NCBI RefSeq assembly: GCF_039524015.1
Contig: NZ_BAAAGF010000003.1
Span: forward strand, 310,001-374,000
DNA length: 64,000 nt
Source: Gaetbulibacter_B jejuensis
Lineage (GTDB): Bacteria; Bacteroidota; Bacteroidia; Flavobacteriales; Flavobacteriaceae
Direction: 5' to 3'
Below are positions 35,822-42,970 of the stretch, one piece after another. The notes beneath the pieces are model-generated. The model was not told the origin of the DNA and searched no databases. It worked only from the letters and a program-made list of their open reading frames with translations. Each line of letters starts with the position of its first letter. Position 1 is the first letter of the stretch. The position numbers were made by a program, and so were the translations under genes.

Positions 35822-35839
35822 TATGTAAAGAATTAAGAA

Positions 35840-36637
35840 TTACTTATAAGTTACTAAAATATCTGCAATCTTTTTTAAATCAGGTTCAGAGATTTCTGTT
35901 TTAGGTGCCAACGGAAATAGTTGTTGTCCTGGTCTGCTAATAAAAGCTGCTCTCCAACCTGCCCAAAGTGCTCCAGCAACATCCCAACCATGAGCTGCTA
36001 CTAGCATACATTCTTCTGGTTTAATGCCCATTTTACGTGCTCCCCAAGTATAGGTATCAGTAAACGGTTTAAACTTCCCGATGTCTTCCACACTCAATCG
36101 TTCATCAAAAAAATGAGTTAATCCTGCACTTTCAAATTGCTTTTTAACACCTTCGTTTGAAGAATTTGTAAACGACACCAATTTATAACCCGCTTCTTTT
36201 AGTTGCGTTAAACTCTCTTTTACTTCAGGATGTGCTGGCAAACCACGTAAAGACTTTACAATAATGTTTCTAGCTTCATCTTGCAACATACTAATATTGT
36301 TATTTGCAGCAACCATTTGTAATGCTGCTGCTCCAATGTATCCAAAATGCTCATATTGATTGGATGCTGTTGTTACTAATGAATATTGAAGCATTGTTGT
36401 AAACCAAAGCGATAGTAAGTCTTCGCGACCGTTTAAAGCTTCTCCTACTTGCTTTTTCATATCGGTTAAATCTAAAAGCGTTTCATTTACATCAAAAAAC
36501 AAAACTTTTGGTCGCTCTTTTTGTATCATACTTTGTGTGTTCTCTTTTGTGTTTGCTAATACTATATTGGGCATTAAAAGACCTGTTGTTCCCATTAAAC
36601 CCATATTTTTAATAAAGTCTCTCCTATTCTTTTTCAT
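35840..36637 (-). CDS. Type II haloacid dehalogenase with a Tat signal
   Basis: This 265-residue HAD-superfamily protein begins KKNRRDFIKNMGLMGTTGLL, a twin-arginine (RRxFIK) signal, so export in folded form to the periplasm is predicted. The HAD core follows: LFFDVNETLLDL (nucleophile Asp), SFTNSSNEG, GKFKPFTDTYTWGARKMG and VAAHGWDVAGALWAGW. The spacing matches (S)-2-haloacid dehalogenases. The Tat signal is unusual for this family. It is the last gene of a TetR-linked operon with an AhpD-like protein. Confidence 0.9.
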   Translation of the reverse strand: MKKNRRDFIKNMGLMGTTGLLMPNIVLANTKENTQSMIQKERPKVLFFDVNETLLDLTDMKKQVGEALNGREDLLSLWFTTMLQYSLVTTASNQYEHFGYIGAAALQMVAANNNISMLQDEARNIIVKSLRGLPAHPEVKESLTQLKEAGYKLVSFTNSSNEGVKKQFESAGLTHFFDERLSVEDIGKFKPFTDTYTWGARKMGIKPEECMLVAAHGWDVAGALWAGWRAAFISRPGQQLFPLAPKTEISEPDLKKIADILVTYK

Positions 36638-36660
36638 ACAGTTGTTATTGGTTTTTCTAA

Positions 36661-37224
36661 TTATGAATTTACAGTCTCTTTAGTCCATTCATACTTTTTA
36701 AAACCTGCATCAACTGGTGTGTTTGCAATATGGTTTACATAGTTACTTATGGTTTTTTGCGACAGTCCTAAAATAATTTCTAGTACTTGTGTTTCACCAT
36801 AACCTGCAGCATAAAACGCATCTAAATCTGCTTGAGTAACATTACCTCTATTTCTAACAATGGTTAGTGTCATAGTACGTAAGGCTTCTAGTTTTGAATC
36901 AGCCAAAGGTGTTTCGTTACGTAAAGCTTCAGTAATAGCATCGTCTACTTTCATCATTTTTGCAATTCCTGTATGTGCTGGCACACAGTAATGACATTCG
37001 TGCTCTACATTTATAGTTTGCCATACCACAGTTAACTCTTCTTCATTAAACGACGTTTGTGTAAACAATTCGTGTATTTTTTGATAGGCCTCTAAAGCTT
37101 GAGGAGCTGCTGCCAATACACCATGTAAACCAGGAATCATTCCGTAAGCTTTTTGTGAGTTTTCTAATAATGCTTTACTCGCTTCTGGAGCAGTTTCAAT
37201 GTTATGAATTTTTAATGTTGTCAT
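36661..37224 (-). CDS. Carboxymuconolactone decarboxylase / AhpD-like protein
   Basis: This 187-residue all-helical protein has the AhpD active-site pattern EHECHYCVPAHTGIAKM (E-x-CxxC-xxxH), which supports peroxidase-related redox activity rather than lactone decarboxylation. It is encoded 23 bases upstream of the Tat-type dehalogenase and downstream of tetR, with a 16-bp palindrome between tetR and this gene. The operon may answer an organic electrophile or oxidant. Confidence 0.9.
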   Translation of the reverse strand: MTTLKIHNIETAPEASKALLENSQKAYGMIPGLHGVLAAAPQALEAYQKIHELFTQTSFNEEELTVVWQTINVEHECHYCVPAHTGIAKMMKVDDAITEALRNETPLADSKLEALRTMTLTIVRNRGNVTQADLDAFYAAGYGETQVLEIILGLSQKTISNYVNHIANTPVDAGFKKYEWTKETVNS

Positions 37225-37257
37225 AATAATAGATTTTAATTTTTATGTTAATTATTT

Positions 37258-37273
37258 CTAAACGTTCGTTTAG
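37258..37273. promoter_or_regulatory. Palindromic operator upstream of the AhpD-like gene
   Basis: CTAAACGTTCGTTTAG has two 7-bp arms around TT. It lies between the tetR stop and the AhpD-like gene start, and a relative lies upstream of tetR (37892-37907). Assignment to the local TetR protein is inference. Confidence 0.65.
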
Positions 37274-37293
37274 TTTTAGTCCAAAAAAAAGGA

Positions 37294-37857
37294 TTATAGA
37301 TTGCTAAAGGTCATTTCTATATAATCTTTAATCTCTTGATCTGTGTTTACTCTTGCTGCTGCTGCAAGTCCATGTTTTGCTAATAACAAGTAATTAGCTT
37401 GTTTTAAAATAGTGTCTTGGGACTTGCTATTGTCTGTTTGTAACTTTTCAATGATAATAGCTTTGAGGTTAGACATAAAATCATCCATTTGTGATTTTAT
37501 CAATGCATCTTCACTATTACAAAACTCATTATACGTATTCGTTACTAAACAGCCTTTTTGAGTCGTATTCTTAATCTCCAAATCAACTGAATCATAAAAA
37601 AACTGTTTAATATCATCTACGCCATTGGTAGCGTTTTTAAACTTCTCAAAAATGACACTTACCTTGTTTTTATAGCATTGCAAACTTTTTAAGAAAAGAC
37701 CGTGTTTATTGCCAAAGCTAGAGTAAATAGAAAATTTGTTAATTCCCATTTCTTTTTCTAGCATTTGCATAGATGTAGCTTCATAGCCATTGCGCCAAAA
37801 CACATTCATAGCTTTTTCAACGACTACATCTTCGTTATATTCTTTTTTTCTTGCCAT
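37294..37857 (-). CDS. TetR/AcrR family transcriptional regulator
   Basis: This 187-residue protein has an N-terminal helix-turn-helix in the TetR pattern (YEATSMQMLEKEMGINKFSI, then YSSFGNKHGLFLKSL) and a helical ligand-binding C-terminal domain with QKGCLVTNTYNEF, as in YxaF/LmrA-type members. It is encoded upstream of the AhpD-like/dehalogenase pair it probably represses. Related palindromes lie before tetR, overlapping its -7 box, and before the AhpD-like gene, so autoregulation is likely. Confidence 0.92.
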   Translation of the reverse strand: MARKKEYNEDVVVEKAMNVFWRNGYEATSMQMLEKEMGINKFSIYSSFGNKHGLFLKSLQCYKNKVSVIFEKFKNATNGVDDIKQFFYDSVDLEIKNTTQKGCLVTNTYNEFCNSEDALIKSQMDDFMSNLKAIIIEKLQTDNSKSQDTILKQANYLLLAKHGLAAAARVNTDQEIKDYIEMTFSNL

Positions 37858-37886
37858 GTAACTAAATAAACATCTAAATTACCATA

Positions 37887-37907
37887 CAAAACTAAACAAT
37901 CGGTTAG
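37887..37907 (-). promoter_or_regulatory. tetR -7 box (TAGTTTTG) with overlapping operator
   Basis: On the minus strand TAGTTTTG (37894-37887) fits TAnnTTTG. The operator-like CTAAACAATCGGTTAG (37892-37907) overlaps it and resembles the palindrome at 37258-37273 (identical outer CTAAAC and TTAG). Confidence 0.55.
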
Positions 37908-38024
37908 AATTTAAAAAGTACATTAACCTTTATTTAATACTTATGTGTGTATTGTAACATTCAATTGATAAAACTAGTATCTTTATAGTGAAACATTTAC
38001 CTGTTACCACAAGACACTAAGAGC

Positions 38025-38600
38025 ATGAATATTCCTCCAATAGAAAACGATCGTGTTAGCTTAACCTTACTGGGTTTAAGCAATTATAAAAAGTTACAAG
38101 AGGTCGCTAACGAAAAAGACTTAATTGCCTATTCGCCTAGCGATATTTCTTCTCCTGAAAAGCTAAAAAACTACGTGCAAACTGCTGTTGATGGATTTTA
38201 CCATAAAACCATTATTCCGTTTATTATCTACGATAAACAAGAACAGAAATTTGCTGGTAGCACACGCTTTGGTCACATCAACTGGGACAATAAAACACTG
38301 CATATTGGTTGGACTTGGATAGGACGCGAGTTTCAAGGTAGCGGACTCAATACCAACATGAAGTTTTTAATGCTGCAATATGCCTTTGAAACTTTAGCTT
38401 TTGAAAAAGTAGAATTCAGGATAGATGAGCGCAACATACGTTCTAGGAAAGCTGTAGAAAAACTTGGTGCTACGCTTGAAGGCATTCTTCGACGCGATGT
38501 CGTTTTAAAAGATGGTTTTCGACGTAATACCTGCTGCTATGGTATTTTAAAAGACGAATGGCCAACTATAAAGTTGACCATTTTTAAAGAATTTAATTAA
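38025..38600 (+). CDS. GNAT N-acetyltransferase, RimJ/RimL type
   Basis: This 191-residue protein shows the RimJ-like layout: NDRVSLTLLGLSNY at the N-terminus, LHIGWTWIGREFQGSGLNTNMKFLML carrying the acetyl-CoA loop, and VEFRIDERNIRSRKAVEKLGATLEGILRRD, the typical C-terminal signature of this branch. Likely substrates are protein N-termini or small amines. It is monocistronic and convergent with a lipoprotein gene. Confidence 0.9.
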   Translation: MNIPPIENDRVSLTLLGLSNYKKLQEVANEKDLIAYSPSDISSPEKLKNYVQTAVDGFYHKTIIPFIIYDKQEQKFAGSTRFGHINWDNKTLHIGWTWIGREFQGSGLNTNMKFLMLQYAFETLAFEKVEFRIDERNIRSRKAVEKLGATLEGILRRDVVLKDGFRRNTCCYGILKDEWPTIKLTIFKEFN

Positions 38601-38605
38601 AGTTG

Positions 38606-39082
38606 TTACTCACACGTAGTTCTTACCAATGGCATTGTAGACGTGTATTTAATAGTTGCTCTGTCTTGAAACGCTGTTCCAGAGTCGTTTAATTCTCCAT
38701 AGCCTTCAATTAAAACAGAATCATTGACCTTAAATGCAACTTCACGCTTACTTTCAACACCTTCTGAAGTAAATGTATAAGTTCCTATAAGTTTATCATG
38801 GTTTAAAGTTCCTTTAAAAACACCTTGGTTTGCATCTTTTTCAGCATAGGCATAACTTAAAGTTCCTGTAATACTATCTTCTAAAATATTGGTGATTTTA
38901 AACCTTACCTTGTTATTGTCTTTACTATACTCAAAGCAACCCAACTCTACCAAAGCGGTTAGTGTTTCTTCATTTGCAATAACCTCTTTAACATCGTGTA
39001 TTACCTCTTTTGTAGTGTCTTTATTGTCTTTACAGCTACTTAAGCTTAGTATAGCACATACTATTAAAACGATTTGTTTCAT
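38606..39082 (-). CDS. Lipoprotein of unknown function
   Basis: This 158-residue protein has a lipobox (LSLSSCKDN, Cys about residue 17). The mature part is beta-rich with an early Cys (LGCFEYSKDNNKVRF) and a final Cys (RTTCE), possibly a disulfide pair. The pattern of short strands with GTLSYAYAEKD and GTLNHDKLIGTYTF resembles lipocalin-like or beta-sandwich envelope proteins. It lies 11 bases after the META-domain lipoprotein gene and is probably cotranscribed with it. Confidence 0.72.
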   Translation of the reverse strand: MKQIVLIVCAILSLSSCKDNKDTTKEVIHDVKEVIANEETLTALVELGCFEYSKDNNKVRFKITNILEDSITGTLSYAYAEKDANQGVFKGTLNHDKLIGTYTFTSEGVESKREVAFKVNDSVLIEGYGELNDSGTAFQDRATIKYTSTMPLVRTTCE

Positions 39083-39093
39083 TGCTTAATAAG

Positions 39094-39516
39094 TTAAGGT
39101 GTTACGCTTTTAAATCGCATCATTGTGACATCGTCTATCAACAAATGCAGTTTACCTTCCTCATCAATTGTATAAGCATTTACTTTTTTAATAATATTTT
39201 TAAAATGGTTTTCACCTTCACCACAATACATCATTGTTGCAGGTCCTGGTTCGCCAAAAGAAATACTATTACCATCAATAGTAACACCAGCCGAATACCC
39301 ATTACAACCACTGTTACCAGTGACTTTTTGGTCTTCTTTATTAAATGTTATTTGTGGTTTCTTATCAGGAAAAAGACCCTCAAAAGCGATTCGCGGACCA
39401 GATAAATGCTCCAGTTCCCATTGTGTGTTATACAACGCATCTTCGCTTGAAGATTTTGAAGAATTACAAGCTGTCACTAATACTAACAGCAGTAGTACAA
39501 AAGATAGTTTTTTCAT
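39094..39516 (-). CDS. META domain lipoprotein (HslJ-like)
   Basis: This 140-residue lipoprotein (LVTACNSSKS, Cys about residue 17) carries a META domain: NTQWELEHLSG, PQITFNKEDQKVTGNSGCNGYSAGV and FGEPGPATMMYC. This matches the HslJ group, a heat-inducible protein linked in E. coli to novobiocin resistance and motility. Two Cys (SGCNG, MMYCG) may form the family disulfide. It lies in the envelope, upstream of another lipoprotein. Confidence 0.88.
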   Translation of the reverse strand: MKKLSFVLLLLVLVTACNSSKSSSEDALYNTQWELEHLSGPRIAFEGLFPDKKPQITFNKEDQKVTGNSGCNGYSAGVTIDGNSISFGEPGPATMMYCGEGENHFKNIIKKVNAYTIDEEGKLHLLIDDVTMMRFKSVTP

Positions 39517-39592
39517 GTCTTAGATGTGTTTTATTAATCTTGAAGTTACACTTTTTTTGGTAAACAGTAGTCACCAAAACATTAAAAAACGA

Positions 39593-39913
39593 TTAACTGG
39601 TTTGCTGTAAGGTTTTATTTTTTTCTTTAAGCACAGCCAATTGTTTTTCTAAAAAAGTAATGGCTTTTTCGGTTTTGTAACTGGCTTTAGATGCAAAATC
39701 CTTTGCCTCTGCTTTAAACTTTTCTTTACCAGATTGTGCCGCTTTAGACACATCGTCTTTTACTTCGGTAAAGTCGCTTACTATTTGGTCTTTTATGTCC
39801 TTACCTTCTTTTTTAAGCTTATCTCTGGTTACTTTGCCTTTTTCTGGAGCTAGCAACACTCCTACTCCTGCTCCTATAAGTACGCCTAGTACTATTGCAC
39901 CTTTATGTATCAT
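39593..39913 (-). CDS. YtxH domain protein
   Basis: This 106-residue protein has an N-terminal glycine-rich membrane segment (GAIVLGVLIGAGVGVLLAPEKG), the hallmark of the YtxH/gas-vesicle-like family. A long Lys/Glu-rich amphipathic helix to the end follows, likely a coiled coil or membrane-surface helix. YtxH proteins are general stress proteins in Bacillus; the molecular role is undefined. Confidence 0.88.
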   Translation of the reverse strand: MIHKGAIVLGVLIGAGVGVLLAPEKGKVTRDKLKKEGKDIKDQIVSDFTEVKDDVSKAAQSGKEKFKAEAKDFASKASYKTEKAITFLEKQLAVLKEKNKTLQQTS

Positions 39914-40016
39914 AACTATATTTTTTAAGGTTAAACGTGTTTACTTATAAGTAGTAAACTATTGTGTTTTGTTACAAACAAGCTGTGTGCCAAACTGATA
40001 GGCAGGAATGGGTTTT

Positions 40017-40343
40017 TTAAAATATCTTCCATGGGTTGAATCCAGCCGCTTCAATTGCAGGTGCTAGAGTGTCTGCCATAAACTCTTTTTCTTCTGTGTC
40101 GAGTTCGTCCCAAGGCAATTCGTCAACGAGATTAGAAATCTGTTTCAATTTTGTTTCAGATGTTTCATTTGAATTGTCAATTTTGACAAGTCTATCGAGA
40201 AAGTTATTAGTTGCTTTTCTGAGTATATCAATTACTTGCTGGTCTGAAGAGTTAAGTCCACGAGCTTCCCAATTTTCAGAATTCTCATAAATGTCTGAAT
40301 TTTTAATCTCGTTTACCGTTTTCAAAAGTTTATCGTTATTCAT
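40017..40343 (-). CDS. Small protein of unknown function, cassette-like gene B
   Basis: This 108-residue acidic helical protein has no signal peptide. The C-terminal block PWDELDTEEKEFMADTLAPA, then EAAGFNPWKIF, looks like a conserved family signature, possibly DUF4844, but I am not certain. It lies at one end of a run of three unrelated minus-strand genes separated by similar spacers. Its upstream spacer (40354-40425) resembles part of the spacer between the other two genes. Probably accessory. Confidence 0.65.
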   Translation of the reverse strand: MNNDKLLKTVNEIKNSDIYENSENWEARGLNSSDQQVIDILRKATNNFLDRLVKIDNSNETSETKLKQISNLVDELPWDELDTEEKEFMADTLAPAIEAAGFNPWKIF

Positions 40344-40353
40344 ATTTTTTCAG

Positions 40354-40425
40354 TGTTGTTACTTTTAGTTAATGTTCTTTTTAGTTTAAAAAAAGTTTAG
40401 CCGCAATAAGCTATAAAAGTTGCTG
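40354..40425. repeat. Cassette spacer, partial copy between genes B and C
   Basis: The segment with GTTAATGTTCTTTTTAG, TTTAAAAAAAGTTTA and AAT.AG.T.TAA aligns with 41065-41123, which has GTTAATAGTCTTTTAA, TTTAAAAAAAAGTTTA and the same following pattern. It lacks the TTGTGTGTAG end found at 41190, so it is a shortened copy. Confidence 0.65.
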
Positions 40426-40426
40426 T

Positions 40427-40996
40427 CTAAAGTACTTTTATGTTAAACATTGTCTGATAATATACACCAAGAACTATAACTAATCTATTATCAAACTCTT
40501 TTAAATCATATTCACTTGTATGTAATAAACTTTTCTTGGCAAGTTTTGGACTATATCGATACTTAGTATTTACTATTAAAAAATTTCTAATCCCTTCTAC
40601 TTTTGTTGAAAATGCAATACATTTAGAAAATTGTTCGTTCAATTTAATCCTAATTGGATTCATTGAATCAACATTGAATAACCTCTTTTCCAACTCCATG
40701 TCTTTTCCCGAGCGATTGGACTCTGTCCATAAATTCAGATTACGGATTTTTAATTCCAGTGAATCTTTAAAAAAATCTACTGACAGTTTTTTGTCACTCC
40801 AATCAGAAATAAATTCAAAATAAGCTGCTTCATTGGAAAGCTCAGGATATTGTTTTTTTAATTTAAGTTCAAACAATCGAACTGAATTCTCCAAAACATC
40901 CCGTTGTTCACTTTCATAACATTTTTTAGATGAAATATTTTTTTCTGTTTTACATGAAAGAAGTCCCAGAAATAATATGATTACTAGTTTTTTCAT
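40427..40996 (-). CDS. Lipoprotein of unknown function, cassette-like gene C
   Basis: This 189-residue lipoprotein (FLGLLSCKTEK, Cys about residue 15) has a charged helical mature part (LFELKLKKQYPELSNEA, FISDWSDKKLSVDFF) and a C-terminal region with RNFLIVNTKYRYSPKLAKK. I recognise no family. It starts just after the hairpin repeat at 41006-41053 and is separated from gene B by a related spacer. AT content is high and no partner gene is apparent. Confidence 0.68.
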   Translation of the reverse strand: MKKLVIILFLGLLSCKTEKNISSKKCYESEQRDVLENSVRLFELKLKKQYPELSNEAAYFEFISDWSDKKLSVDFFKDSLELKIRNLNLWTESNRSGKDMELEKRLFNVDSMNPIRIKLNEQFSKCIAFSTKVEGIRNFLIVNTKYRYSPKLAKKSLLHTSEYDLKEFDNRLVIVLGVYYQTMFNIKVL

Positions 40997-41005
40997 ATTA
41001 AAATC

Positions 41006-41190
41006 AACTTTATAAAAATATAGATTGCTTTAATAATCAATATCTATATCTATTTAAAATTGTTGCTGTTTGTTGTTAATAGTCTTTTAATTTAAAAAAA
41101 AGTTTAACAGAAATGAGTTGTAATTCAAGGTGAGGGTTTTCAGAAGTAGGCTAGAAACAAGCAATTAATTTTATACATTGTTGTGTGTAG
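41006..41190. repeat. Full-length cassette spacer between genes C and D
   Basis: About 185 bases made of three parts seen elsewhere. 41006-41053 matches 24081-24127 and 42040-42088, 41065-41123 matches 40354-40425, and 41137-41190 matches 22087-22138. It is the one place where the parts are joined, so it probably shows the whole unit. The unit ends in TTGTGTGTAG on the gene D side and has a hairpin (AGATTG..AATC region) on the gene C side. No coding potential is seen. Confidence 0.75.
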
Positions 41191-41194
41191 GTTT

Positions 41195-42082
41195 TTATAC
41201 ACTTTTATCTTTTCCACGTGCTCTGTCTCTAAACTTACTGCTTGTTTCTATTTCAATTCCACTTCCGAAATTACTATAGACATCTTTAAATAAATACTTT
41301 TTCGAGTCTAAAGGTGTAGTTATTTGTCCAAAGCTAACACTTAGTTTTCCTAATTTATTAATTATTTTTGGACTTGAAAATTCCTTTAAGTATGCTTTGG
41401 AATAATTATTTGCACAATGTAAAGTGAATAAAGCACCTAATGAATCTAAGGCATTTTGTAAGTTCGCCATTTTTTTACTGTTTAAACCATCATGTTTGAT
41501 AGCATTGTATGCGTTCCACCAGTCAGGGATTTTTTCTTCTGTAATCCAAGAATCAAAAGGCTCAATGTTTTTTTCCATTGGTCTTACAAATAAAGGCTTT
41601 GACTTTATATAAGTATCTTTTATTATAAAATAGTTCCTAAAGTTCCAGTTTCTTGCTTTTTTAAATTCTTGTGTTTTTCTATACTTTTCGTGATATAAAG
41701 TAAATAATTCTATATCGTTATGTTCAGAGCAAATATATTTAGCCCATTCTTTAAAGAAAACTTCTATCTGAACGCAACATCTGATTATAATATCTCTTAA
41801 AATAGGTGAATGAACTTTTAAATGTTCAGTTTCATTAATTGGAACAATTTTAATAAAATCTATAAAATCTTGTTCAATAATCTCATATTGTTCGTAAGTT
41901 TCTCCATTACCAAGAACACCTCCAGAAAAGTGAAATTGACAGTAACCTAAATAGCCTTCAGTTTCTATGTCACATTCAATATGTTTACACTTTTGTTTTT
42001 TGTTCAATTTTTCTTTTTTTTTCGTACCGTCCGTCAAACTTACACACAACTTTAAAAGGATATGTATAGTTTTAATATCCAT
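41195..42082 (-). CDS. HEPN/Abi-like protein of unknown function, cassette-like gene D
   Basis: The frame runs from an ATG at 42082, but that ATG lies inside the repeat 42040-42088. The true start is more likely one of the in-frame TTGs at 42037 or 42007. The N-terminal region has a possible zinc site (KCKHIECD, then LGYCQFHF). The middle shows LRDIIIRCCVQIEVFFKEWA, and later PDWWNAYNAIKHDGLN followed by ALDSLGALFTLH. This layout recalls HEPN-type helical proteins (Arg..., then YN.IKH) found in abortive-infection and RNase toxins. The family call is tentative. No antitoxin-like partner adjoins it. Confidence 0.6.
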   Translation of the reverse strand: MDIKTIHILLKLCVSLTDGTKKKEKLNKKQKCKHIECDIETEGYLGYCQFHFSGGVLGNGETYEQYEIIEQDFIDFIKIVPINETEHLKVHSPILRDIIIRCCVQIEVFFKEWAKYICSEHNDIELFTLYHEKYRKTQEFKKARNWNFRNYFIIKDTYIKSKPLFVRPMEKNIEPFDSWITEEKIPDWWNAYNAIKHDGLNSKKMANLQNALDSLGALFTLHCANNYSKAYLKEFSSPKIINKLGKLSVSFGQITTPLDSKKYLFKDVYSNFGSGIEIETSSKFRDRARGKDKSV

Positions 42083-42088
42083 ATCTAC
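42040..42088. repeat. Cassette-boundary repeat, upstream side of gene D
   Basis: It shares TTACACACAACTTTAAAA.GATATG and the following pattern with 24081-24127. The hairpin here is formed by GGATAT and ATATCC, different bases from the other copies but the same position. Its end TTACACACAA is the inverse of TTGTGTGTAG at 41190. Confidence 0.75.
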
Positions 42089-42183
42089 CGTTAAGCGAAG
42101 TTAATTTTTTAACACCTTAAAACCAACACCTTAGACTTTTAACTTGTAAACAGTTATTAACAAAAGTGCTATAAAAAACAGCT

Positions 42184-42486
42184 TTAATCCATCTTAAGCT
42201 TTTGTAGCATTTCGTTGGTAATAGGTTCGGTATAAATACCATAACCGTTTACCAATTGTCCTTTTAAACCATACTTTTCTGATGAAATGGCATACAGTAT
42301 ACTATTATCTCCTGGATCGCTCATGCCTTCAAAACGGAAGTACTCGTCTATTTCAAACTCATTATGAAATACTGTATACTCACCATTTCTACACTCAATA
42401 CAGTTTTGCTTAAGGTTAAAGTCTTCAACATAGCCTTCTTCGCGTAGTGCGTTCATAGCTTGACTTAAGGTTTCAAAATCTCTCAT
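42184..42486 (-). CDS. Small conserved protein, often mislabelled PRPP synthetase
   Basis: This 100-residue soluble protein starts MRDFETLSQAMNALREEGY and has a compact alpha/beta layout with two Cys (KQNCIECRNG). In other flavobacteria I recall close relatives being labelled phosphoribosylpyrophosphate synthetase, but there is no PRPP-binding motif and the protein is a third of that enzyme's length, so that name should not be used. It lies next to the OsmC-like gene on the same strand. Confidence 0.75.
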   Translation of the reverse strand: MRDFETLSQAMNALREEGYVEDFNLKQNCIECRNGEYTVFHNEFEIDEYFRFEGMSDPGDNSILYAISSEKYGLKGQLVNGYGIYTEPITNEMLQKLKMD

Positions 42487-42507
42487 AATTTTATGTTTTA
42501 ACTTGTG

Positions 42508-42900
42508 TTATTTTAACGCAGACTCAACAACAATCTCACCTGTAATCATTTTTTCAATAGGACACTTTGAACCCATTTGTAAGAGTTTTTGGCGTTGTTC
42601 ATCATCAAGGTTACCAATGAGCTCAATCTCCTTTTTAAAGGTTACCGTTTGTGTGGTTATATTGCGTTTAAAACCAACATTTACAATTACTTGTTGTAAA
42701 TCCCATTCCTTTCTATTGGCATACATCCTGATAGTCATAGCAGAACATGCAGCTAATGACGACTCTAACAACTCGGTTGGTGTTAAGCCTAAATTTTGTC
42801 CGCCAACCGATTCTGGCTCATCGGCAGTTATAATATGATTTTTAGCTTGAATTTCGGTTTTATAAAGTTGTGTGCCAATGGCAGCTGATACAGTTTTCAT
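42508..42900 (-). CDS. OsmC family peroxiredoxin-like protein
   Basis: This 130-residue protein has the two OsmC/Ohr-type cysteines: one in TPTELLESSLAACSAMTIRM and one in MGSKCPIEKMI, both in place for thiol peroxidase activity. The length and the C-terminal CPIEK motif fit the YhfA/OsmC branch rather than Ohr. It sits with a pirin gene and a small GNAT gene on the same strand, a stress-type cluster similar to the MarR operon at 6-8 kb. Confidence 0.9.
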   Translation of the reverse strand: MKTVSAAIGTQLYKTEIQAKNHIITADEPESVGGQNLGLTPTELLESSLAACSAMTIRMYANRKEWDLQQVIVNVGFKRNITTQTVTFKKEIELIGNLDDEQRQKLLQMGSKCPIEKMITGEIVVESALK

Positions 42901-42970
42901 TATTGTTTATTGGTATTATTAATGTAATTCAACTTAAATTTCATCTTCGATTTCATTTTCAATGAAAATA

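Noticed and set aside
40354..41190. Integron attC sites in the cassette spacers
   Set aside because: The spacers contain GTTAAAC-like heptamers, but I could not find a matching inverse core at proper spacing, nor an integrase. The integron analogy is kept only as a comparison.
42184..42486. Phosphoribosylpyrophosphate synthetase
   Set aside because: The 100-residue protein lacks the PRPP-binding motif and is far too short.
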